Of a DNA stretch of 34,340 nt, positions 14,541-24,473 are shown piece by piece. Below the pieces are notes generated by a model. It was not told the DNA's origin. It made no database searches and saw nothing but the letters and a program-made list of their open reading frames with translations. The DNA is from Bacteroidota bacterium (GTDB lineage: Bacteria > Bacteroidota > Bacteroidia > B-17B0 > Aurantibacillaceae): positions 1 through 34,340 of the forward strand of contig JACDED010000034.1 in NCBI GenBank assembly GCA_013816615.1, read 5' to 3'. Numbering within the stretch: position 1 is the first letter of the stretch; each line of letters starts with the position of its first letter. Made by a program: the position numbers and the translations under genes.

Positions 14541-17500
14541 ATGAAAAAATTTACGCTTTTATTATTATTCAATTTTGTGATCAATACTTTTTTTTCGCAA
14601 GACTGGACAGAAAAAATGCAGGATCCAAATGCTAACTTTTATCAAATCCAGGCAGATTTTAATAATCATTGGTCTACTCGTGATAACACAGAAAAAGGTA
14701 AGGGATATAAAGCTTTTAAGCGTTGGGAAAATTTTGTTGAGCGCCGGGTTTATCCTTCAGGAAACTTGTCTTTATTATCTTTAACTGCAAAAAATTTCCA
14801 GGCTTTTTTAGATATCTATCAACCAGAAAATACTGGAAATAAATTCAGCAGCAGTAGTATGCTTGCTTCTGCTACCTGGACTCCCATTGGGCCCATGGGT
14901 GCTATTAGCGGTAATGCAGGTGGCCAGTTATTAAAATCAGGAAGAATGTGTTTTATTACGGTTGACCCAACCAATTCCAATAATTTATGGGTTGGTGCTC
15001 CTGCGGGTGGATTGTGGAAATCTACAAACGGTGGTGTATCATGGACAACCAATACAGATAATTTAGGAGTTTTAGGCTGTTCAGATCTTGCTATCGACCC
15101 AACAAATACCAGCATCATGTACCTTGCAACCGGCGATGGTGATGCAGGTGATACAAGAAGCATAGGTGTTTTAAAATCTACCAATGGCGGTATCACATGG
15201 GTAACTACAGGCTTAACGAATGCTGTAACAAATAATTTTACAATTCGCAGATTGATCGTCAACCCATCTAATCCATTAATAGTTTTAGCTGCTACATCCG
15301 GCGGGATATACCGTACCATAAATGGCGGAACTAACTGGACGCAGGTTGCCACAGGTAGTACATTTGATCTAGAATTTAAACCAGGTACACCAACAACTGT
15401 TTATGCGGGTGGAACAACGTTTAGAATATCTACCGATGGCGGAGCTACTTTTACTGTAGTAAACGCTGGTATTCCATCAACTGGTGTTAACAGGATGGCA
15501 ATTGCGGTAACACCCGCAGATGTAAATTATGTTTATGTACTGGCTTCTAAAAGTTCAGATAATGGATTTCAGGGTTTTTATCGATCTGTAAACAGTGCCG
15601 CTGCTTTTACGCAAATGGCTACCACACCAAATCTTTTAGGGTGGGCAACTGCCGGTACTGATGCGGGTGGACAAGGTTGGTATGATCTCTGCATCGCAGC
15701 TTCACCAACAAATCCAAATGATGTTGTAACAGGTGGTGTAAATGTTTGGAGAACTACTAACGGCGGAACAAGCTGGACTATTTACGGACACTGGACAGGG
15801 TCCGGAGCGCCTTTCACGCACGCTGATCATCATGATCTTGAATACGATGCGGCAGGAACTTTATTTAATACCAATGATGGAACTGTTTATAGAAGAACAG
15901 CAACAGCCTGGCAGGAAATTTCAGGAACAATTAATATTTCACAGATCTATAAGATCGGCTTATCAACTTTAACGGCTAATAAATGGATCACGGGTCACCA
16001 GGATAATGGCACCAGTATTTGGAATGGTACAACTTACAATGCCGCACTTGGTGGTGATGGAATGGATTGTTTTATAGATCGCACAAATGATAATAATATG
16101 TTTGGTGAATATTATAATGGTGCGTTACGCAAATCAACCAATGGCGGTGTATCATGGTCAACCTGCACAACAGGAATGACAGGAACAGCACCATGGGTCA
16201 CAGCATGGAAACAGGACCCACTGGTAGCAGCAAATTTATATTGTGGTTATACCAATTTATTTAAATCTACAAACTCCGCAGGAAGCTGGACACAGTTAAC
16301 AGCGCTTCCTATTACAGGTTCGGTAAAAGAATTTGCAATAGCGCCATCTAATAACCAGGTAATTTATGTTTTAAAAAATTCCGGTATCTGCAAAACAACA
16401 GATGGTGGAGCAACATGGACCAACGTTACAGGAACAGTGCCTGTAGGTTCGGCTTCACCTGAATTTATTACTATCGACCCCACAGATCCAAATAATGCAT
16501 GGGTTGTTTTAAGCGGTTATTCTGCAGCCAATAAAGTTTTTATGACAGCAAACGGTGGTACTTCATGGACAAACTTTACAGCAAATCTTCCTAACATCCC
16601 GGCTAATTGTAGCGTTTATCAACCAGGAACAGCAGACAGGATTTATATAGGAATGGATGTTGGCGTTTATTACAGGGATAATGTTTCTGCAACCTGGACA
16701 TTATATAATGCAGGTTTACCAAATATGCCTTTGGCAGATATGGAGATATCACCGGCAAATCCAACAAAATTAGTAGCGGCGTCTTATGGCAGAGGTGTAT
16801 GGGTAGTTGATGTTGTTGGTGCAGCGCCGCCTCCGGTACCGGTTACAAATTTTAGTGTAACAGCGGCACCAAAATGTGCAGGCGCGCTTATTCCGTTTAC
16901 TGATCAATCAAGCAACACGCCAAATACATGGAGCTGGAGTGTATTAACAACAACGGGTGTTACAATTGCTTCGGCCACTTCGCAAAATCCAAATATTACT
17001 TTTGCAAATGCAGGAAATTATACGGTTACATTAATAGCTTCAAATGGCAGCGGGCCGGGTTCAACATTTAACCAGGCAGTTACAATTACAGCATTGCCAA
17101 ATGTTGTAGTATCTAATTCAGTGCAATCTATTTGTTCGGGCACAACTGTGGCATTTACAGCCAGTGGCGCAACAACTTACAACTGGAGCAATGGTGGCGG
17201 CACTACAGCTTTAGCAACTTATACACCGGCAGGCACAACGGTTTACACTGTTACAGGTACAACAAGCGGATGCTCTTCTTCAAAAACAACAACAGTTACG
17301 GTTAACACAATACCAAATGTTGTAGTATCTAATTCAGTTCAATCTATTTGCTCGGGTTCAACAGTGGCATTTACAGCCGCCGGCGCAATAATTTACACCT
17401 GGAGTAATGGTGGAGGATCTGCATCTACGGCAACTTATGCACCAACTGGCACAACGACTTACACTGTTACAGGTACAACAAGCGGATGCTCGGCTTCAAA

Positions 17501-18026
17501 AACTGCTACTGTTACACTATTAGCATTACCAACAATAAATGCTACACCTAACAATAGTATTATTTGTGTTGGCCAACCGGTAATATTAAATGCAACCGGT
17601 GCAACAACGTATTCGTGGATGCCCGGAAATTTAACCGGCAGCTCTGTAACGTATACGCCTGCAAGTTCTGCTGTTTATACAGTTACAGGAACGGGTGCGA
17701 ACGGATGTAAGAATATGGCCAATGTTACCGTAAATATTTCTACATGTACGGGTATAGATGAATTGGTAAATGTTTCAGGATTTTCTTTATTTCCAAATCC
17801 AACAAATGGCATCTTGACTTTAAAGATAACTACTGGGCAAACAAGTAATGGTTTAATTGAAGTAACGGATGCAGCAGGAAAGAGAATTTTACAAAGTGAA
17901 TATGATTTTAATGATAAAGAAAATTCTAAAGAGATCAATATCGAAAAATTTGCGAGCGGAATTTATTTCTTAACGCTGACCACTTCTGAAAAAACAACTC
18001 ATACAATTAAAATCATTAAAGAATAA
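14541..18026 (+). CDS. Sortilin/BNR-type beta-propeller T9SS secreted protein
   Basis: A 1161-residue secreted protein. Order: signal peptide (to ~residue 20, TFFSQ); a ~100-residue N-terminal segment with DWTEKMQDPNANFYQIQ; a long beta-propeller (about 110-765) made of VPS10/sortilin or BNR-type blades, recognised by repeats like KSTNGGVSWT, RTINGGTNWT, KTTDGGATW and ISTDGGATF; a PKD domain (about 770-848); three ~72-residue Ig-like repeats (852-1068), the first two nearly identical; and a T9SS sorting domain (about 1075-1161, LFPNPTNGILTLKI ... GIYFLTLTTS). Such propellers are found in cell-surface adhesins and in xyloglucanase-type hydrolases; no catalytic residues can be assigned, so adhesion or glycan binding is the safer guess. 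Confidence 0.9.
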   Translation: MKKFTLLLLFNFVINTFFSQDWTEKMQDPNANFYQIQADFNNHWSTRDNTEKGKGYKAFKRWENFVERRVYPSGNLSLLSLTAKNFQAFLDIYQPENTGNKFSSSSMLASATWTPIGPMGAISGNAGGQLLKSGRMCFITVDPTNSNNLWVGAPAGGLWKSTNGGVSWTTNTDNLGVLGCSDLAIDPTNTSIMYLATGDGDAGDTRSIGVLKSTNGGITWVTTGLTNAVTNNFTIRRLIVNPSNPLIVLAATSGGIYRTINGGTNWTQVATGSTFDLEFKPGTPTTVYAGGTTFRISTDGGATFTVVNAGIPSTGVNRMAIAVTPADVNYVYVLASKSSDNGFQGFYRSVNSAAAFTQMATTPNLLGWATAGTDAGGQGWYDLCIAASPTNPNDVVTGGVNVWRTTNGGTSWTIYGHWTGSGAPFTHADHHDLEYDAAGTLFNTNDGTVYRRTATAWQEISGTINISQIYKIGLSTLTANKWITGHQDNGTSIWNGTTYNAALGGDGMDCFIDRTNDNNMFGEYYNGALRKSTNGGVSWSTCTTGMTGTAPWVTAWKQDPLVAANLYCGYTNLFKSTNSAGSWTQLTALPITGSVKEFAIAPSNNQVIYVLKNSGICKTTDGGATWTNVTGTVPVGSASPEFITIDPTDPNNAWVVLSGYSAANKVFMTANGGTSWTNFTANLPNIPANCSVYQPGTADRIYIGMDVGVYYRDNVSATWTLYNAGLPNMPLADMEISPANPTKLVAASYGRGVWVVDVVGAAPPPVPVTNFSVTAAPKCAGALIPFTDQSSNTPNTWSWSVLTTTGVTIASATSQNPNITFANAGNYTVTLIASNGSGPGSTFNQAVTITALPNVVVSNSVQSICSGTTVAFTASGATTYNWSNGGGTTALATYTPAGTTVYTVTGTTSGCSSSKTTTVTVNTIPNVVVSNSVQSICSGSTVAFTAAGAIIYTWSNGGGSASTATYAPTGTTTYTVTGTTSGCSASKTATVTLLALPTINATPNNSIICVGQPVILNATGATTYSWMPGNLTGSSVTYTPASSAVYTVTGTGANGCKNMANVTVNISTCTGIDELVNVSGFSLFPNPTNGILTLKITTGQTSNGLIEVTDAAGKRILQSEYDFNDKENSKEINIEKFASGIYFLTLTTSEKTTHTIKIIKE
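17097..17744 (+). repeat. Three 216-bp in-frame tandem repeats in the propeller protein
   Basis: Copies begin at 17097, 17313 and 17529, a constant period of 216 bp (72 codons). Copies 1 and 2 share long identical runs such as CCAAATGTTGTAGTATCTAA; copy 3 is diverged. This implies a recent duplication of one Ig-like domain and a place where copy number may vary between strains. Confidence 0.9.
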
Positions 18027-18040
18027 AGTCTCACACTTAT

Positions 18041-18086
18041 ATTAAATAAAAAACCGGTTCGTTACTGAACCGGTTTTTTTTATTTA
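18041..18086. terminator. Bidirectional terminator between convergent genes
   Basis: A long near-perfect palindrome: AAAAAACCGGTTC (18048-18060), loop GTTACT, GAACCGGTTTTTTTT (18067-18081), with AT-rich arms continuing the pairing on both sides. Flanking A's and T's let it stop the propeller gene on plus and the E2 gene on minus. Confidence 0.95.
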
Positions 18087-18094
18087 AATAGGAA

Positions 18095-19450
18095 TTAAAC
18101 TTTTCTGTCAAGATCCCAATTCTCAAGGTAATCAGCTACTCTTCTTAAGAAAGTGCCACCTAAAGAACCATCTACAACACGGTGATCGTAGCTTAATGAT
18201 AAGAACATGAATTGACGGATGCCGATCATATCCCCTTGTGGTGTTTCAATTACAGCGGGTTTCTTTTTAATGGTGCCAACCGCTAATATTGCTACCTGTG
18301 GTTGTAAAATGATTGGTGTACCCATTACGTTTCCAAATCCACCCACGTTAGTTAATGTAAATGTTCCACCCTGAATTTCATCCGGTTGTAATTTGTTAGC
18401 GCGTGCGCGTGTAGCAAGATCATTAACAGCTTTTGTAATGCCGATAAGGTTGCGTTCATCTGCATTTTTAATTACCGGTACAATTAAATTACCTGTTGGC
18501 AGAGCTGCCGCCATACCAATATTAATATTTTTACGTTTAATGATCTTTGTTCCTGTTTGATCAACAGATACGTTTATCATTGGGAAATCTTTAATAGCGC
18601 GGGCAACAGCTTCGATAAATAAAGGAGTGAATGTTAATTTTTCGCCTTCGCGTTTCTCAAAATCTTTTTTCACTTTATCTCTCCATAAAACCAAATTGGT
18701 AACATCAGCTTCTACATAAGAAGTAACGTGTGGCGCAACATGTTTGCTCATTACCATGTTATCGGCAATGATCTTGCGCATACGATCCATTTCAATGATC
18801 TCGTCGCCGGCACCTACTGAAACAGCAGGACGTTGAACAAGAACTGTATTATCACCAACATTAACAGGAGTTGATTTTGTTGAGGTAGATGTTGTACTTG
18901 TTTCTGATTTACTTTCAGAAGATGAAGAACTGCTTTGCTTGCTGCGGTTTGGTAAATAAGCTAAAATATCAGCTTTGGTAACACGGCCTTCCTGGCCTGT
19001 ACCTTTAATATTATCTAATTCAGAGATAGAAATGCCTTCTTCTTTAGCAATGCTTTTTACAAGTGGAGAATAAAACTTGGTTGAATCGCCATAGTTATTA
19101 TCTACCGCGGTTTTTGGTGAGCTTACGCTTGAAGAAGCAGTTTCTTCTTTTTTAGTTTCTTTTACCTCAGGTGCTGTTGTTTTTGGAGTTTCAGAAACAG
19201 AAGCGTTTGCATCGCTGCTAATAACACCAATTACTGCACCAACCTGCACTACATCACCTTCTTTAAATAGGCGCTTTACCAATGTACCTTCAAAGGGTGA
19301 GGGAATTTCGCTATCTACTTTATCGGTAGCAATTTCTAAAACTGTTTCATCAATTTTAATTTTATCACCTTCGTTTTTAGTCCACTTAATAATTGTAGCT
19401 TCTGCTACACTTTCGCCCATTTTAGGCATGATCAAATCAAAGCTTGCCAT
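18095..19450 (-). CDS. Dihydrolipoamide acyltransferase (E2 of a 2-oxo acid dehydrogenase)
   Basis: A 451-residue E2 component. Residues 1-77 are a lipoyl domain with the lipoylated lysine K44 in EIATDKVDSEI. A Ser/Thr/Glu-rich linker follows, then the E1/E3-binding domain (about 125-168, FYSPLVKSIAKEEG ... GTGQEGRVTKADIL), a second Ser-rich linker and the catalytic domain with SYDHRVVDGSLGG near the C-terminus, where His and Asp are catalytic. The EXEXXVD-type lipoyl sequence and order fit branched-chain or 2-oxoglutarate E2 more than pyruvate E2. No E1 or E3 gene is adjacent, so the complex cannot be named. It has its own consensus promoter at 19471-19501. Confidence 0.9.
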   Translation of the reverse strand: MASFDLIMPKMGESVAEATIIKWTKNEGDKIKIDETVLEIATDKVDSEIPSPFEGTLVKRLFKEGDVVQVGAVIGVISSDANASVSETPKTTAPEVKETKKEETASSSVSSPKTAVDNNYGDSTKFYSPLVKSIAKEEGISISELDNIKGTGQEGRVTKADILAYLPNRSKQSSSSSSESKSETSTTSTSTKSTPVNVGDNTVLVQRPAVSVGAGDEIIEMDRMRKIIADNMVMSKHVAPHVTSYVEADVTNLVLWRDKVKKDFEKREGEKLTFTPLFIEAVARAIKDFPMINVSVDQTGTKIIKRKNINIGMAAALPTGNLIVPVIKNADERNLIGITKAVNDLATRARANKLQPDEIQGGTFTLTNVGGFGNVMGTPIILQPQVAILAVGTIKKKPAVIETPQGDMIGIRQFMFLSLSYDHRVVDGSLGGTFLRRVADYLENWDLDRKV

Positions 19451-19470
19451 CTGTTTTTTTATAAGAGTTA

Positions 19471-19501
19471 CAAAAATAGGTTTCTAAACAAGAAAACCCA
19501 A
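19471..19501 (-). promoter_or_regulatory. Promoter of the E2 gene
   Basis: On the minus strand, TTG (plus 19499-19501), a 20-bp spacer and a perfect TATTTTTG (plus 19471-19478). The -7 box ends 20 bp before the ATG, so the leader is about 13 nt. Confidence 0.75.
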
Positions 19502-19516
19502 AAAAATTACACACAA

Positions 19517-20725
19517 CTAGTTAAAATCGGGGTATAAAAGGTATTTTTTACGAATAAGCTTAAAATTATCAAGGTCTTTCTGCCATGTTTTCCTTATTTC
19601 ATCTTCTGAAAGGCCTGCTTTTAATTGATCCTGCAATTCAGAATTGCCCGAATGAAAATTAAAATTCCTGTCAAAAAAATCAGCTTTATTAAGATCGGCA
19701 TGCATTTTTTTTACCCAGCTTAAACTCATTTTGCGTGGATGTTCTTTTAAATAAACATCTTTTCTAAGATCCAAACCATAACAACGTTTATCCAAATACT
19801 TTGGCTCTTTTGATAAAGCGGTTGCTTTTGGAATAAAGCTAAAACTTGTATCGCTAAATTCCGGATGGCCAATCACCTGGAAAGGCAGATCAGTTCCACG
19901 GCCCAGACTAATGATCGTTCCTTCAAATAAACCTAGGCCCGGGTAAAGCAAAATAGCATCTAAATTAGGAATATTTGGAGAAGGCTTTACGGGTAAAGGA
20001 TAAGTGGCTTTACGATCGTAATTTTTTAATGGAATAACAAGCAAATTGCATTTTACTTTGTTCTTTAACCAACCTTCGGCATTGGCCATTCGCGCGTATT
20101 CACCGCAGGTCATGCCATACACCAAAGGCACATTATGAATACCTAAAAAACTTTTAAATTCATTCCTCATGCTTGGCCCGTCAATATAAAAACCGTTAGG
20201 ATTTGGGCGATCCAATACAATAAATTCTTTTTTACTCTCAGCGCAGGCTTCCATGGCATAACACATGGTAGAAATGTAAGTGTAAAAACGCACACCAATA
20301 TCCTGTATATCGTATATCAATACATCAATATCTTTTAACTGTTCAGCAGTGGGTTTTTTATTTGAACCGTATAACGAAACTATTGATAAACCTGTTTTTG
20401 CATCTATGTTGCTTGTTACCTTTTCGCCGGCTTCGGTATTACCCCTAAAGCCATGTTCAGGGCCAAATATTTTTTTTACGTTTACTTTTAATTTCAGTAA
20501 AGTATCTACAATACTGGTGGAATTTATAACGCCGGTAATATTTGTAACAATGCCAATACGTTTCTTTTTTAGCTGAGGTACATATTTATCAAATTGTTGT
20601 GCGCCAAGTGTAACAGAAGTGTATTCTTTTACCTGTAAAGCATTTTGGGCCAATAAAAGCTGAGATACTAAAATTAAAGCGCTGATATAGCAAATCAATT
20701 TGTTATTTTTGTGACAAGAGTACAT
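19517..20725 (-). CDS. DUF1343 family, NamZ-like exo-beta-N-acetylmuramidase
   Basis: A 402-residue protein with a signal peptide (to about residue 27, LLLAQN). It shows the family blocks: RIGIVTNITGV, FGPEHGFRG, DVLIYDIQDIGVRFYTYIST, VLDRPNPNGFYIDGP, GMTCGEYARMAN and GLGLFEGTIISLGRGTDLPFQ. DUF1343 contains NamZ, which removes terminal MurNAc from peptidoglycan fragments, and here would act in the periplasm during wall recycling. The Glu and Arg/His residues in PEHGFRG and FEGT are conserved in the family; I did not assign catalysis. The start codon lies only 2 bp from the divergent permease gene. Confidence 0.88.
   Translation of the reverse strand: MYSCHKNNKLICYISALILVSQLLLAQNALQVKEYTSVTLGAQQFDKYVPQLKKKRIGIVTNITGVINSTSIVDTLLKLKVNVKKIFGPEHGFRGNTEAGEKVTSNIDAKTGLSIVSLYGSNKKPTAEQLKDIDVLIYDIQDIGVRFYTYISTMCYAMEACAESKKEFIVLDRPNPNGFYIDGPSMRNEFKSFLGIHNVPLVYGMTCGEYARMANAEGWLKNKVKCNLLVIPLKNYDRKATYPLPVKPSPNIPNLDAILLYPGLGLFEGTIISLGRGTDLPFQVIGHPEFSDTSFSFIPKATALSKEPKYLDKRCYGLDLRKDVYLKEHPRKMSLSWVKKMHADLNKADFFDRNFNFHSGNSELQDQLKAGLSEDEIRKTWQKDLDNFKLIRKKYLLYPDFN
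20704..20711 (+). promoter_or_regulatory. -7 element of the FtsX-like permease gene
   Basis: A perfect TATTTTTG lying within the first codons of the divergent NamZ-like gene. Expected transcription start is near 20718, about 10 nt before the TTG start codon. No clear -33 TTG at the right distance was found. Confidence 0.55.
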
Positions 20726-20727
20726 TT

Positions 20728-21996
20728 TTGAATATAGAAAAATTTATAGCCGATCGGATCTCAGATCCAAAACAGGACAAAGGTAACATCTCTAAGCCTA
20801 TTGTAAAAATAGGTATTATTGGCATTGCTTTGGGCGTTTCTGTTATGTTTTTAACGGTGAGCATTGTACTTGGTTTTAAAAAAGAGATCACTAATCGTAT
20901 TACCGGCCTCACAACCGACCTGGTGGTAAGTAATATCAATATAAATGCAAGTAATGAACCCGAGCCAATCTCCTTAAATAAAGACACATTTGAAATAATT
21001 AAAAAACTGCCATTTGTAAATTACATGCAGGGCACCGCTTTTAAGAATGGGATCTTAAAAACGGAGACGGAGAATGAAGGGGTCGTTTTAAAAGGCGTTA
21101 ACAAAGATTATAATTTCGATTTTATAAAAAAATATCTTGTAGAAGGACGCTTGCCCGAATTTAAAGAAGGCGAAGCGGGTAAAGATGTTTTGATCAGTTC
21201 CAGCTTAGCCGAAAGATTAAGTTTAAAAGTGAATGAAAAAATGCTGGTGTATTTTATTTCGCAGCATGAAGTGTATGATAGTACCGTGAAGGATATGATC
21301 ATAAAATACGAGCAACGCTCGCGTAATTTTGTTATTTGCGGCGTGTTTAAAACCAGTTTTTCGGATTTTGATAATAATCTTTCGTTTGTTGATCTTAAGC
21401 AGATACAACGTTTAAATTATTGGAATGAGAACCAGGTTGGTAATTACGAAATAAGAATAAAAGATTTTGAGAAACTGGAAGCAAACCTCGAAACCGTTCA
21501 GGATCTTTTAGGATACAATTACAATGTTGGCAGCGTTAAAGAAATTTATTCAAACATTTTTATATGGTTAGAGAAACTGGATATAAATGGCATTATTATT
21601 ATTGTATTAATGGTAATCGTTGCAACCATAAATATGATCACAGCATTATTGATCTTAATATTAGAACGCACGAATATGGTTGGCCTTGTAAAAGCCCTGG
21701 GTATGAGTAATGGCAATGTGCGTAAGATCTTTTTAACGATAAGTTTAAAATTGGTTGGTAAAGGTTTGTTGTGGGGAAATGTATTTGGTATTGCGGCGTG
21801 TTTGATACAGCAGTATTTTAAGATCGTAAAATTAGACAGCAGTATTTATTATGTAGAATACGTTGCGGTTGATATTAACTGGCTGTATTTTTTAGGATTA
21901 AATATTGGAACCTTTATTATATGTTTTGTAATGTTGCTATTACCAACGCTTATTATTACAAAATTAACGCCAATTAAAACATTAAAGCTTGATTAA
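20728..21996 (+). CDS. FtsX-like ABC permease (LolC/E or MacB-like)
   Basis: A 422-residue inner-membrane protein with the FtsX/LolE layout: an N-terminal helix (KIGIIGIALGVSVMFLTVSIVLGFKKEI, ~27-54), a large periplasmic domain (~60-285), then three C-terminal helices (about 288-312, 340-362 and 382-405). The block VGLVKALGMSNGNVRKIFL between them is the typical coupling-loop region. It is probably part of a lipoprotein-release or export transporter; no ATPase gene is adjacent. The start is TTG, since no ATG or GTG occurs in frame upstream. Confidence 0.85.
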   Translation: MNIEKFIADRISDPKQDKGNISKPIVKIGIIGIALGVSVMFLTVSIVLGFKKEITNRITGLTTDLVVSNININASNEPEPISLNKDTFEIIKKLPFVNYMQGTAFKNGILKTETENEGVVLKGVNKDYNFDFIKKYLVEGRLPEFKEGEAGKDVLISSSLAERLSLKVNEKMLVYFISQHEVYDSTVKDMIIKYEQRSRNFVICGVFKTSFSDFDNNLSFVDLKQIQRLNYWNENQVGNYEIRIKDFEKLEANLETVQDLLGYNYNVGSVKEIYSNIFIWLEKLDINGIIIIVLMVIVATINMITALLILILERTNMVGLVKALGMSNGNVRKIFLTISLKLVGKGLLWGNVFGIAACLIQQYFKIVKLDSSIYYVEYVAVDINWLYFLGLNIGTFIICFVMLLLPTLIITKLTPIKTLKLD

Positions 21997-22001
21997 TAAA
22001 A

Positions 22002-22074
22002 TAGCCACAGATTGCACAAATTTGCGCTGATATCTAATTACTAAAATCTGTGTGATCAGCGAAATCTGCGGCTT
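22002..22074. repeat. Intergenic inverted repeat between convergent genes
   Basis: AGCCACAGATT (22003-22013) mirrors AATCTGCGGCT (22063-22073) with 10 of 11 matches, and an inner CGCTGAT (22025-22031) mirrors ATCAGCG (22055-22061). A further ATCTGTGTG sits in the middle. It resembles CCACAGATT-type repeats scattered in many genomes. It fills nearly the whole gap between the permease and era genes and may end both transcripts. Confidence 0.7.
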
Positions 22075-22077
22075 AAA

Positions 22078-22959
22078 TCAATACCCAAAATTATTTAATC
22101 GCTTATCGTTGCTGCGCCAGTCTTTGTCAACTTTTACAAATAGCTCTAAAAACACCTGTTTTTTAAAAAATGTTTCCATATCCTTACGTGCCGCTGTGCC
22201 AACGCGTTTTAGCGCTGAGCCTTTATCACCAATAATAATGCCTTTCTGGCTATCGCGTTCCACTAAAATATCTACCTGCATCTTAATGATCTTTTCTTCT
22301 TCTTTAAAAGAATTTACAACCACTTCAACACTATAGGGAATTTCTTTTTTATAATTTAATAAGATCTTTTCGCGAACGATCTCACTTACAAAGAAACGTT
22401 CTGACTTATCAGTAAATTCTTCTTTGCTATAAAAGGCATTACCATCAGGAAGTTTTTCGATAATGCGCGCCATGATCTTATCAATATTAAATTTTTCAAG
22501 AGCAGAGATTGCAATTATTTCTGCTTTGGGTAATTTTTCGCGCCAGTACAATAATTTTTCTTCGAGTTTTTCCTGGCTGGTTATATCAATTTTATTAATT
22601 AAAAGCAGAATAGGGGTTTCTGTCCTTTGAAGCCTCTCCAGATAAGAATCTTCCAGCTTTATATCTTCAAATACATCAGTGATCAATAAAAAGAGATCGG
22701 CATCCGAAAAAGCAGTGATCACAAACTGCATCATTTTTTCCTGCAACCTGTAAAGTGGTTTAATAATGCCGGGGGTATCACTGAATACGATCTGGTAATC
22801 TTCACCACTTACTATACCCATAATACGATGGCGGGTAGTTTGCGCTTTTGAAGTAATAATACTCAAACGCTCTCCTACCAAGGCATTCATAAGCGTACTC
22901 TTACCAACATTTGGACAACCAATAATATTTACGAAACCTGATTTATGTGTTTTTGTCAT
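22078..22959 (-). CDS. era: GTPase Era
   Basis: A 293-residue protein with all Era features: G1 GCPNVGKST (14-22), the AQTTRHRIMGI switch segment (39-49), G3 DTPG (61-64), G4 NKID (122-125), G5 SALE, and a C-terminal KH domain with GIIIGDKGSALKRVG. Era binds the 3' end of 16S rRNA and helps mature the 30S subunit. Length fits the family (~295). ATG start; a perfect TAATTTTG lies just 6 bp upstream, so the transcript may have little or no leader. Confidence 0.97.
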   Translation of the reverse strand: MTKTHKSGFVNIIGCPNVGKSTLMNALVGERLSIITSKAQTTRHRIMGIVSGEDYQIVFSDTPGIIKPLYRLQEKMMQFVITAFSDADLFLLITDVFEDIKLEDSYLERLQRTETPILLLINKIDITSQEKLEEKLLYWREKLPKAEIIAISALEKFNIDKIMARIIEKLPDGNAFYSKEEFTDKSERFFVSEIVREKILLNYKKEIPYSVEVVVNSFKEEEKIIKMQVDILVERDSQKGIIIGDKGSALKRVGTAARKDMETFFKKQVFLELFVKVDKDWRSNDKRLNNFGY

Positions 22960-22965
22960 TTAAAG

Positions 22966-22973
22966 CAAAATTA
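22966..22973 (-). promoter_or_regulatory. -7 element of era
   Basis: A perfect TAATTTTG on the minus strand, ending 6 bp before the ATG at 22959. The nearest TTG upstream is 26 bp away, longer than usual, so the promoter is either weak at -33 or not the main one. Confidence 0.45.
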
Positions 22974-23016
22974 ATCATTTAAAAACCGTATTCTCTTAAC
23001 AATGTTCATAAATAAT

Positions 23017-23047
23017 TTGCTAAACAACGAAACTAGTCGTATATTTG
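23017..23047 (+). promoter_or_regulatory. Consensus promoter of initiator tRNA
   Basis: TTG (23017-23019), a 20-bp spacer and a perfect TATATTTG (23040-23047), preceded by AAACTAGT and followed by CACCC as in the tRNA-Asn promoter. Expected start is ~23054, giving a 5' leader of about 35 nt. Confidence 0.85.
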
Positions 23048-23089
23048 CACCCGAATTTACAGCGCATTTAATCAATTAATAAGATATAG

Positions 23090-24473
<1,384 letters not shown>

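Noticed and set aside
14819-15352. A 177-codon antisense frame inside the propeller gene.
   Set aside because: It is a shadow of a repetitive coding region; the plus-strand gene has clear domain structure.
17097-17744. Regular repeats that might look like a CRISPR array.
   Set aside because: The period is 216 bp, in frame and encodes Ig-like domains; no short repeat-spacer pattern exists.
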